Shown: positions 25,800 through 33,161 of the stretch, one piece after another | Layout of the letters: the number at the start of each line of letters is the position of its first letter | How positions within the stretch are numbered: position 1 is the stretch's first letter | Source: JBBROS01 sp963752225 | Lineage (GTDB): Bacteria; Pseudomonadota; Alphaproteobacteria; Acetobacterales; Acetobacteraceae | Direction: 5' to 3' | DNA: 64,000 bases | Assembly (NCBI GenBank): GCA_963752225.1 | Contig: CAVVXS010000005.1 | Coordinates: 124,001-188,000, forward strand | Position numbers and translations under genes: made by a program | The notes under the pieces: model-generated | What the model was told of the DNA's origin: nothing | Database searches by the model: none | What the model saw: the letters and a program-made list of their open reading frames with translations, nothing else

Positions 25800-26945
25800 A
25801 TGTCTGTTCCTTTGCAGCAGGTGATCCGAGTCGGAGCTTACGTCGTCAAGCAGCACCTGGCCGGAAACAAGCGCTACCCGTTGGTGCTGATGCTCGAGCC
25901 GCTCTTCCGCTGCAACCTCGCCTGCTCGGGGTGCGGCAAGATCGACTATCCGGCCGAGATCCTGAACCAGCGTCTGTCGGTGGCCGATGCGTTGCAGGCG
26001 GTGGACGAGTGCGGCGCCCCGGTCGTCGCGGTGGCCGGAGGCGAGCCGCTGCTGCATCGCGAGATGCCGCAGATCATCGAGGGCATCCTGGCGCGGAAGA
26101 AGTTCGTCTATCTCTGCACCAACGCGCTGCTGCTCGAGAAGAAGATGGACGACTACAAGCCCAACCCGTTCTTTTCATGGGACGTGCACCTCGACGGCGA
26201 CCGCGAGATGCACGACCGGGCAGTCAGCCAGGAAGGCACCTACGACCGTGCCGTCGCCGCCATCAAGGAGGCCAAGCGCCGCGGCTTCCGGGTCAGCATC
26301 AACTGCACCCTATTCGACGGCGCCCAGCCCGAGCGGGTGGCGAAGTTCTTCGACGACGTGATGGCCATGGGCGTGGACGGGATCATGACCTCCCCCGGCT
26401 ACGCCTACGAGCGGGCGCCGGACCAGGCGCACTTCCTGTCGCGGCAGAAGACCAAGCAGCTGTTCCGCGACATCCTGCTCCGCGGCCGCGGCAAGGGCTG
26501 GCGCTTCACGCAAAGCCCGCTGTTCATGAGCTTCCTGGCCGGCAACGAGAATTACCAGTGCACGCCGTGGGGCAAGCCGACCCGGAACGTGTTCGGCTGG
26601 CAGCGGCCCTGCTACCTGCTCGGCGAGGGGTACACCAAGACCTTCAAGGAGCTGATGGAGACCACCGACTGGGACAAGTACGGCACCGGCAACTACGAGA
26701 AGTGCGCCGATTGCATGGTCCATTCGGGCTACGAGAGCACCGCGGTGATGGACGCGGTCAAAAGCCCGGTCAAGACGATGGTCACCGCCCTGCGCGGGCC
26801 CAAGCTCGAGGGGCCGATGGCGCCCGAGATCGACCTCTCCAAGCAGCGTCCGGCCGAGTACGTATTCAGCCGGCACGTGCAGGAGAAGATGACCGAGCTG
26901 AAGCACAAGAAGCCGGCCAAGACGCGTATCGTCGACGCGGCCTGA
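25800..26945 (+). CDS. hpnH: Hopanoid radical SAM protein HpnH
   Basis: The 381-aa radical SAM enzyme has FRCNLACSGCGKIDYP, with C38, C42 and C45 as cluster ligands, a VAVAGGEPLLH strand-turn and a C-terminal SPASM-like cysteine region (YEKCADCMVH). HpnH links the adenosyl radical to diploptene, giving adenosylhopane, the first committed step to extended (C35) hopanoids. The start at 25800 (MSVPLQQVIRVGAYVVKQHL) matches the family. It is divergent from dxs and ends in a strong bidirectional hairpin. hpnG, which normally follows chemically, is not in the window. Confidence 0.95.
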   Translation: MSVPLQQVIRVGAYVVKQHLAGNKRYPLVLMLEPLFRCNLACSGCGKIDYPAEILNQRLSVADALQAVDECGAPVVAVAGGEPLLHREMPQIIEGILARKKFVYLCTNALLLEKKMDDYKPNPFFSWDVHLDGDREMHDRAVSQEGTYDRAVAAIKEAKRRGFRVSINCTLFDGAQPERVAKFFDDVMAMGVDGIMTSPGYAYERAPDQAHFLSRQKTKQLFRDILLRGRGKGWRFTQSPLFMSFLAGNENYQCTPWGKPTRNVFGWQRPCYLLGEGYTKTFKELMETTDWDKYGTGNYEKCADCMVHSGYESTAVMDAVKSPVKTMVTALRGPKLEGPMAPEIDLSKQRPAEYVFSRHVQEKMTELKHKKPAKTRIVDAA

Positions 26946-26954
26946 CCGATCGCC

Positions 26955-26994
26955 GCTCCGGTCCAGCATCTCGATCGAGAGGCTGGACCGGAGC
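26955..26994. terminator. Strong bidirectional hairpin after hpnH
   Basis: GCTCCGGTCCAGC (26955-26967) and GCTGGACCGGAGC (26982-26994) pair perfectly over 13 bp. The loop contains a further palindrome, TCTCGATCGAGA. It lies between convergent hpnH and the ABC ATPase and can serve both. Confidence 0.8.
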
Positions 26995-27007
26995 CGCTTG
27001 GCCCCAA

Positions 27008-27748
27008 TCAGGTGGCCGCTTCGAGGTCCTCCGTGAGCTGCCGCAACTCGGTCGTGTGGGCATGCCGGGTCCGTCCGGCCCGCAAATCGTCCGCGCTCAG
27101 CTCCTCGACGATCTGCCCGGCCTGCATCACCCCGATCGTCGGGCAAAGATGGGCGACCACCGCCAGGTTGTGGCTCACCAGAAGGTAGGTGAGGCGCCGG
27201 GCGGCCTGCAGGTCGCGCAGCAGGTTCAACACCTCGGCCTGCACCGACACGTCGAGCGCCGAGGTGGGCTCGTCGAGCAGCAGCACGTCGGGTTCCGACA
27301 TCAGCGCCCGGGCGATCGCCACCCGCTGCCGCTGGCCGCCGCTGAGCTGGTGCGGGTAGCGGAAGCGGGCGGTGCCCGGCAGTGCCACGGCGGCCAGCGC
27401 GTCGTTGATCCGCCGATCGTGATCGCCGATGCCGTGGATCAGCAGCGGCTCGCTCAGCGCGCGGTCCACAGTCTGGCGCGGGTGCAGGGAGCCGTACGGG
27501 TCCTGGAACACCATCTGCACGCGGCGAAAGAACGCCTTGTCGCGCCGGGGCGGCAGCGGCACGCCGTCCAGCGTCATCGTCCCGGTCCAGTCCGGGTTCA
27601 ACCCGCTCAGCGCCCGCAGGATAGTGCTCTTGCCGCTGCCGCTCTCGCCGACGAGGCCGTATGAGCCGCCAGTCGGCACCTGCAGCGACACGCCCCGCAC
27701 CACCTCGACCGCGCCGAAACGGACCCGCAGGTCGTTTATGACGATCAT
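27008..27748 (-). CDS. Peptide-type ABC transporter ATP-binding protein (DppF-like)
   Basis: The 246-aa ATPase has Walker A GESGSGKST, Q-loop QMVFQDPYGSLHP, signature LSGGQRQRVAIARAL, Walker B VLLLDEPTSALD and switch His in LVSHNLAVV. The sequence type (PYGSLHPRQTV) marks the oligopeptide/dipeptide/nickel family. It lacks the usual C-terminal extension of full DppF proteins, giving a shorter form. It follows its DppD-like partner closely. Its ATG is separated from the partner's stop by an exact 11-bp duplication. Cognate permeases are probably those at 31181-33099. Confidence 0.88.
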   Translation of the reverse strand: MIVINDLRVRFGAVEVVRGVSLQVPTGGSYGLVGESGSGKSTILRALSGLNPDWTGTMTLDGVPLPPRRDKAFFRRVQMVFQDPYGSLHPRQTVDRALSEPLLIHGIGDHDRRINDALAAVALPGTARFRYPHQLSGGQRQRVAIARALMSEPDVLLLDEPTSALDVSVQAEVLNLLRDLQAARRLTYLLVSHNLAVVAHLCPTIGVMQAGQIVEELSADDLRAGRTRHAHTTELRQLTEDLEAAT

Positions 27749-27755
27749 GGGACGA

Positions 27756-28676
27756 TCATGGGCTGGCGATCGTCGCCTGCGGGATGCCGGGATCGGCCCC
27801 CGGGTCGCGTCCCCGCCCGGGCACGACGCCGTCGGTGCCGGCTGCCGCGCGATCGAGCCAGGCGGGGTCGCGGTGCAAGGTGGGAAGCCGGGTCTTGGGG
27901 TGGGTGAGGGCCGGCAGGCAGTCGAGCAGGCCGCGCGTATAGGGGTGCTTGGGATGGGCGAGCTCGGCCGCGTCGAGCTCCTCGAGCACCTGGCCGGCAT
28001 ACATCACCGCGACGCGGTCGCAGAACCGGCCGACCAGCGGCAAGTCATGGCTGATGAGCATCAAGCCCATGCCGCGCCGGGTCACAAGATCGTCCATCAG
28101 CCGGAGGATCTCGGCCTGCACGGTGGCATCGAGCGCCGAAGTCGGCTCGTCGGCGATCAGCAGCTCGGGATCCGGCGCCAACATCATCGCGATCATCACC
28201 CGCTGGCCCATGCCGCCCGACAGCTCGTGCGGGTAGGCGTCGGCGACCCGGCGCGGGTCGCGGATGCGCACCTGATCGAGCAGGTCCACCGCCGCTTCCG
28301 CCGCCTGCCGCTTGCTGCCGCCTTTGTGGGTCCGCCACGCCTCGGCCACTTGCCGCCCGGCGGTCATGACCGGGTTGAGCGCGTATTTCGGGTCCTGCAG
28401 GATCAGCCCGGCGCGCTTGCCGCGGATCCGGCGCATGTCGCGCTCGGTGGCGGACAGGATGTCGATGCCGTCGAAGCTGAGCGTGTCGGCGGTGACGATT
28501 GCCGATGGCGGCAGCAGCCGCAGCAGCGCCCGTGCGGTGAGCGACTTGCCGGAGCCGGACTCGCCGACGATCCCGAGCTTTTCCGCGCCCAAGCGAAGCG
28601 TGACGCCGCGGACGGCCTCGCTCGGCCCGCTCGGGGTCGGGAACGCGATGCGCAAATTTTGGATTGCAACGGCCAT
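27756..28676 (-). CDS. Peptide-type ABC transporter ATP-binding protein (DppD-like)
   Basis: The 306-aa ATPase has Walker A GESGSGKSL, Q-loop LILQDPKYALNPVMT, signature LSGGMGQRV, Walker B LLIADEPTSALD and HDLPLV. The C-terminal HPKHPYTRGLLDCLP segment is the oligopeptide-family hallmark (oligo_HPY domain). Start at 28676 (MAVAIQNLRIAFPTP) fits; the open frame continues upstream without similarity. It should form a heterodimer with the DppF-like protein, powering import of peptides or similar solutes through the DppBC-like permeases encoded 2.5 kb away on the same strand. Confidence 0.9.
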   Translation of the reverse strand: MAVAIQNLRIAFPTPSGPSEAVRGVTLRLGAEKLGIVGESGSGKSLTARALLRLLPPSAIVTADTLSFDGIDILSATERDMRRIRGKRAGLILQDPKYALNPVMTAGRQVAEAWRTHKGGSKRQAAEAAVDLLDQVRIRDPRRVADAYPHELSGGMGQRVMIAMMLAPDPELLIADEPTSALDATVQAEILRLMDDLVTRRGMGLMLISHDLPLVGRFCDRVAVMYAGQVLEELDAAELAHPKHPYTRGLLDCLPALTHPKTRLPTLHRDPAWLDRAAAGTDGVVPGRGRDPGADPGIPQATIASP

Positions 28677-28819
28677 GCGGGCATTGTGTCGCGCGGGATG
28701 GGGATGACGCAATGCGGGTTCGCCGCGAGCGGTGCCCGTCCGCGCCCGTTCGGGTAAGCTGCGGCGAGCGCGGCGTGCTGTCCCCCGCAAGCGCTGTGGA
28801 GCAAGGTTAAGGTGAAGCG

Positions 28820-29122
28820 ATGAACGACCTGAGGGCCTTGGCCCGGTTGCTGCTGCCCGTGTCGGTGCTGCTGCTGTCGGGCTGTGGAGGCGGACGCGGT
28901 CACCCGCCGGTCCCGCCCATCCGCACGGAGCAGGTGCCCGCGCCACCGGCGTCGCGCACGGTGATGATCTGGCAGCCGGGGCATTGGGACTGGTCGGGCA
29001 CCTATTACGCATGGACCCCAGGGGAATGGGTCGAGCGCGAAGGCCACGGCACGCTGTGGCAGGACGGCTATTGGCAGGAAAGCGGGACGGGGTCCGTCTG
29101 GGTGCCGGCGCACTGGCTGTAG
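28820..29122 (+). CDS. Small lipoprotein with WxxGxW-type repeats
   Basis: The 100-aa product has a lipoprotein signal (LLLPVSVLLLSGC, lipobox L-S-G-C with Cys near residue 22) and then IWQPGHWDWSG, WTPGEWVERE, WQDGYWQESG and WVPAHWL, the tryptophan-rich repeats seen in YXWGXW/BcpO-type envelope proteins. It should be anchored in a membrane facing the periplasm. Its role is unknown. It stands alone on the plus strand inside a minus-strand ABC transporter region. Confidence 0.75.
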   Translation: MNDLRALARLLLPVSVLLLSGCGGGRGHPPVPPIRTEQVPAPPASRTVMIWQPGHWDWSGTYYAWTPGEWVEREGHGTLWQDGYWQESGTGSVWVPAHWL

Positions 29123-29141
29123 CGCCGGGATTCGGCCGACG

Positions 29142-29411
29142 TCACCGCGGCGGCTGCTCGGTCCGCTGCGGCGTCGCATCCTCGTCGCTCGACGGCTGGC
29201 TGGCGTTCGGAGCGGTCGTCCGCCCGCCGCCGTCGCCGCCGCTTGGCTGACCGGACACGGCCGGCTGTGACTGCGGCGGCGCGACCGGCACGGGCGACGG
29301 CTGCGGCGCCGGATCGGACTTGCCCGACTTGCCGAGCGGGATGATGAACGGCTGCGCCATCGCGGGGGTCGCGATCAGCATGGCGGCGAACAGCGAGCGG
29401 ATGAGCTTCAT
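29142..29411 (-). CDS. Small secreted proline-rich protein, 89 aa
   Basis: MKLIRSLFAAMLIATPAMAQ is a clear Sec signal peptide. The remaining 69 residues are Pro, Gly, Ser and Gln-rich with a short hydrophobic PFIIPLGKSGK stretch, so the mature protein is probably disordered. No family is recognised. It lies 39 bases downstream of the ExeA-like gene on the same strand and probably belongs to its transcript. Met at 29411 is chosen because it opens the signal peptide. Confidence 0.6.
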   Translation of the reverse strand: MKLIRSLFAAMLIATPAMAQPFIIPLGKSGKSDPAPQPSPVPVAPPQSQPAVSGQPSGGDGGGRTTAPNASQPSSDEDATPQRTEQPPR

Positions 29412-29450
29412 GGCAGGATTCCCAAGCAAGTGGTCGGGCAACGGGCCGAC

Positions 29451-31076
29451 CTACTGGCCATAGCGGAACGAGCGCTGCCCGTTCGGCCCGGCGGTGTAGG
29501 TGCCGATATAGGGCGGCGGACTGTCGAGCCGGTTCCAGCCGTTATACGGGTCCGGCTCGGTCGGCCGGTCGCGCCAAGGCCGCTGCACCGGCGGCGGCGG
29601 GGGCGGCGTGTAGGCCCGGGCGTCATACTGGTCGTACCAGGCCTGCGATTCCGGCGCGGCAGCGGCATGGGCCGGACGCGACGGCGCCGGCGCCGGGGAC
29701 GCGAAGCGGGTCGCCGGCTCGTGGCGCTCGCGCGGAACGCGGGTCGGCTTGGGCGGAACCGGCAATCGCGGGGCCGTCTCGGCCGATCCGGCCGGCGGCT
29801 CGCTGCTCGCCACCGGGGGCGGCGGGGCTGGCGTGGTCGCGAGGCCATCGGGGCGCGGCGCGGCCGGGCTTGCTGGCGGAGCGCCCGGCGCGGGCAGCGC
29901 CGCGGCCGGCGGGAACGCAGGCGGCGCGGCGCCCGGCGACTTGTTGGCCGGCGGCTCGGTCAGCGCGTTCTGCAGCGGCGAGGCCGGTGACGGCGGCAAG
30001 GGCGGGGGCGCCATGTTCGCTGCCGCGTTCGCCGAGGCGTCCGGCTGGACGATCGGGGTCGGGAGCGCCAAGGCGGGTGGCCTGGCCGGCTGGCCCGACC
30101 ACACGAAGTAGATCGCGATCCCTGCCGCCATAGCTCCGAGCGCCGCGGCCGTTTGCAGGTCGAAGCGCAGGGGATTGCTGGTCCGGACCTGGCGCGGCGC
30201 CATGGGCCGGATCGCCGCCGGCCGCGCGAACGCCTCGGCGGCGGGCGGACGGCGGATGTCCTCGGGACGGGTCGCACGCGGCGGCGGTGCGGGCTCCGCC
30301 CCGCGCACCGGCAAGGCGGGCGCCGGGACGGAGCGCCCGGCGGCCGCGGCGAACTCCCAAGGGGCCACCGTATCGTCGTCGGCGCCGAACGCCGGGTCGC
30401 GCAACGCCGGTTCCCGCACGGCCGGGCGCGTCGCCTCGACCGCCGCAGCCGGCATCCCCGCCGCCATCCCGGCCCGCTCGATCGGGCGCAGGGCCGAGGC
30501 AGGGGCAGGGACAGGGGCACGGCCAGAAGCCAGGCCAGGGGCGGACACGCGGTCCGGCGCGGCAAAACCGGCCGGCACCGCTGCCAAAGGCGTGTGCGCG
30601 AGGCGGTCGGCCAAACCGGCGTATTGCGGCTGGTCGATCACCTCCAGCAGCGTCGGGGCGCCGGCAAACACCAGGCGCAGGTCGGCGCTCGCGCGGCACA
30701 CCAGGTCCAGGTAGCGCAACGCGCCCGGTTGCAGCCGGTGCGCGTCGTTCACCAGCAGCACGATGCGGTCGCAGCTCGGATCGAGCGCCGTCAAGGTGGC
30801 AAAGTCCCGCTCGAGCACCTGGTCGGTGTCGCCGTGCTCGCCGGATTGCTGCCGCAGGCTTGCGAGCAGGCTACTGAGCCCGATCCCGTCCGGCCCGCTG
30901 GCGTCCACCCGGCAGACCCGGCTGCGCCGCTCCTCGAGGTCACCGGCCGCTTGGTCGAGCAACGCCCGGCCCTCGGCGGACTCGGCGAGCAGCACCACGT
31001 CGCCGCCTGCGAGGACATCGACGATCAGCCGACGCAACACGTCCGGTCTCGAGGGCGGCATGGCTGTGCCGTGCAT
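29451..31076 (-). CDS. ExeA/GspA-like membrane protein without a Walker A motif
   Basis: The N-terminal 180 residues look like the AAA domain of ExeA/MshM-type proteins: a Walker B-like strand IVLLVNDAHRL and the LRLVFAGAPTLLEVIDQPQYAGLADRL block. The expected GxxxxGKT loop is replaced by LLAESAEGRALL, so ATP binding is doubtful. A proline/alanine-rich region follows, then one membrane helix (AAALGAMAAGIAIYFVWSG, about residue 325), then more than 200 proline-rich residues probably in the periplasm, ending YIGTYTAGPNGQRSFRYGQ. Start at 31076 (MHGTAMPPSRPD) or 31061 is likely. Function is unknown; it could be an envelope-anchored scaffold. Confidence 0.6.
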   Translation of the reverse strand: MHGTAMPPSRPDVLRRLIVDVLAGGDVVLLAESAEGRALLDQAAGDLEERRSRVCRVDASGPDGIGLSSLLASLRQQSGEHGDTDQVLERDFATLTALDPSCDRIVLLVNDAHRLQPGALRYLDLVCRASADLRLVFAGAPTLLEVIDQPQYAGLADRLAHTPLAAVPAGFAAPDRVSAPGLASGRAPVPAPASALRPIERAGMAAGMPAAAVEATRPAVREPALRDPAFGADDDTVAPWEFAAAAGRSVPAPALPVRGAEPAPPPRATRPEDIRRPPAAEAFARPAAIRPMAPRQVRTSNPLRFDLQTAAALGAMAAGIAIYFVWSGQPARPPALALPTPIVQPDASANAAANMAPPPLPPSPASPLQNALTEPPANKSPGAAPPAFPPAAALPAPGAPPASPAAPRPDGLATTPAPPPPVASSEPPAGSAETAPRLPVPPKPTRVPRERHEPATRFASPAPAPSRPAHAAAAPESQAWYDQYDARAYTPPPPPPVQRPWRDRPTEPDPYNGWNRLDSPPPYIGTYTAGPNGQRSFRYGQ

Positions 31077-31180
31077 GAGTGCTCCTGCAAACGTCGCGAT
31101 GGTTATATGGAACCAAACTGGTCGGAATCGGGGCAAGCGTCCCGCGCGGTTCCGGTATGACGCAATGTTGAGTTGTGCGG

Positions 31181-32092
31181 CTATCCGCCTTGCTTCGGGT
31201 CCAGGACGTCACGTAGGCCGTCGCCCAACAGGTTGAAAGCCAGCGAGGCGGCGAAAATCGCCAGGCCTGGTATGGTCGGCACCCACCATTGGTCGAGAAT
31301 GAAGCGGCGCGCGGTGGCGATCATCGCGCCCCACTCGGGGCTCGGCGGCTGCGCCCCCATGCCGAGAAAGCCGAGCCCGGCCGCAGTCAGGATGATGCTG
31401 CTCATGTCGAGCGTCACCCTTACCACCAGGCTCGGCAGGCAGAGGGGCGCGATGTGGCGCAGGATCAGCCGTCCCGGCGAGGCGCCGGCCAGGCGGGCGG
31501 CGGCGATGAAGTCGGTGCCGCGCAAGGAGAGGGTCTCGGCCCGGGCCAGGCGCGCATAGGGCGGCCAGGCGGTCAACGCGATGGCGGCCACGGCGCTGGT
31601 GACGCCGGGCTTGAGTGCCGCGACGAAGGCGAGCGCCAGGATCAGCCGCGGGAAGGCGAGGAACACGTCGGTGACCCGCATCAGCAGCCGGTCCCAGATG
31701 CCGCCGGCATAGCCCGCGACGCAGCCCACCGCGAGGCCGACCGGCGCCACCATCACGACGACGGAAACGACCATGCCGAGCGTGATGCGGCCGCCGTACA
31801 ACAGCCGCGAGAACACGTCGCGGCCAAGCTCGTCGGTGCCGAACCAGTGCTTCGCCGATGGCCGGGCGAGGCGCTGGCCGAGGTCCTGCGCACCAGGGTC
31901 GAGCGGCGCGAGCAGAGGCGCGAACAGGGCGACGACGATCAGGAACAGCGCGACCAGCAGCCCGGCCATCGCCAGCGGGTTGCGGCGGAACTGCAGCCAG
32001 AGCCGGTAGCGCCGCCCCCAAGCCGCCTGGCTGCGTGAGGCGGGGGTGTCGGTGAGCAGCCAGGCCCGGCGGCCGATGGCGGCGTCGCTCAC
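31181..32092 (-). CDS. Peptide-type ABC transporter permease (DppC-like)
   Basis: The 303-aa permease has the DppC N-terminal helix (LAMAGLLVALFLIVVALFAP), the segment HWFGTDELGRDVFSRLLYGG and the EAA-loop region GASPGRLILRHIAPL, with about six helices. It starts with GTG overlapping the stop of the DppB-like gene (GTGA, 32089-32092). A longer in-frame reading overlaps that gene. With DppB it should form the inner-membrane channel for the binding proteins at 33162 and 36317. Confidence 0.92.
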   Translation of the reverse strand: MSDAAIGRRAWLLTDTPASRSQAAWGRRYRLWLQFRRNPLAMAGLLVALFLIVVALFAPLLAPLDPGAQDLGQRLARPSAKHWFGTDELGRDVFSRLLYGGRITLGMVVSVVVMVAPVGLAVGCVAGYAGGIWDRLLMRVTDVFLAFPRLILALAFVAALKPGVTSAVAAIALTAWPPYARLARAETLSLRGTDFIAAARLAGASPGRLILRHIAPLCLPSLVVRVTLDMSSIILTAAGLGFLGMGAQPPSPEWGAMIATARRFILDQWWVPTIPGLAIFAASLAFNLLGDGLRDVLDPKQGG

Positions 32093-33099
32093 CGGACCCT
32101 CGGGTCGAGCAGCCGGTACATCAGGTCGGCAAACAGGTTCAATGCGACGTAGCTCAGGCCCACCACCAGCGTCGCGCCCAGCACCGCGTTCATGTCGGCA
32201 TTGAGCAAGGAACCGGTGAGATACTGGCCGAGGCCGGGCCAGGAGAAGATCGTCTCGGTCAGCACCGCCCCTTCCAGCAGGCCGGCATAGGCGAGCGCGA
32301 CCACCGTCACCAGACGCACGAGGATGTTGCCGAACGCGTGCCGCCAGATCACCGAGGCCGCCGACAACCCCTTCGCACGGGCGGTGATGATGAACTCGCC
32401 GCGCAGCGCTTCCAGCATGAAGGCCCGGGTCATGCGGGCGATGTAGGCCATGTTGAAGGCGCCGAGCACCAGCGCGGGCAGCACGAGATGCGCGGCGGCG
32501 TCGCGCAGGCTGTCCCAGTCGCCGGCGATGATGCAATCGATCAGCAGGACGCCGGTCACCTGCGGCACCATGTCCTGGAACAGCACGTCCTGCCGCCCCG
32601 GCCCCGGCGCCCAGCCGAGGGTGGCGTAGAACACGAGCAAGCTGATCAAGGCGAGCACGAACACCGGGATGGAATGCCCGGACAGGCACACGACGCGGAT
32701 CGCCTGGTCGATCCAACTGCCCTGCCGCACCGCCGCCCAGACGCCGAGCGGCACGCCGACCACCGTGGCGAGGATCAGCGCGATGGTGGCGAGCTCCAGC
32801 GTCGCCGGGAAGAACCGGGCGATGTCGGTCGCGACCCGGTTGCTGGTCATCACCGAACGGCCGAGGTCGCCCTGGGCGAGCTGGCCGGTGTAGCGCAGGA
32901 ACTGCTCCGGCAGCGGCCGGTCGAGGCCCATCTCCCGGCGGGTGCGCTCGTAGACGTCCTGCGGCGCGCGGTCGCCGACCACGGCCAGCACCGGATCGAT
33001 CGGCACTACGCGGCCGATCAGGAAGGTGATCAGCACCAGGCCGAACAAGGTGATCGGGATGCTGGCCAGGGTGGCGGCCAGGGTGCGGAGGCGCGTCAA
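32089..33099 (-). CDS. Peptide-type ABC transporter permease (DppB-like)
   Basis: The 336-aa permease has the family opening TRLRTLAATLASIPITLFGL, the GLDRPLPEQFLRYTGQLAQGDLG region and the EAA loop GLSAASVIWRHAFGNIL, with about six helices. No ATG is available near the conserved N-terminus, so translation must begin at TTG 33099. That codon directly abuts a copy of the dispersed hairpin repeat, which fills the space to the binding-protein gene and may have replaced the native leader. Confidence 0.9.
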   Translation of the reverse strand: MTRLRTLAATLASIPITLFGLVLITFLIGRVVPIDPVLAVVGDRAPQDVYERTRREMGLDRPLPEQFLRYTGQLAQGDLGRSVMTSNRVATDIARFFPATLELATIALILATVVGVPLGVWAAVRQGSWIDQAIRVVCLSGHSIPVFVLALISLLVFYATLGWAPGPGRQDVLFQDMVPQVTGVLLIDCIIAGDWDSLRDAAAHLVLPALVLGAFNMAYIARMTRAFMLEALRGEFIITARAKGLSAASVIWRHAFGNILVRLVTVVALAYAGLLEGAVLTETIFSWPGLGQYLTGSLLNADMNAVLGATLVVGLSYVALNLFADLMYRLLDPRVR

Positions 33100-33103
33100 G
33101 GCC

Positions 33104-33152
33104 GGGGGCTCTGCCCCTGAACCCCGCTGGGGCCAGCGGCCCCAGACCCGCC
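33104..33152. repeat. Dispersed GC double-hairpin repeat
   Basis: Two hairpins lie in tandem: GGGGC-TCT-GCCCC (33105-33117) and CTGGGGCC-AGC-GGCCCCAG (33127-33145), followed by ACCCGCCGG. The same two-hairpin plan occurs at 39633-39680 and, decayed, at 40268-40312. It fills nearly all of the gap between the binding-protein gene and dppB. Confidence 0.75.
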
Positions 33153-33161
33153 GGACACCGC

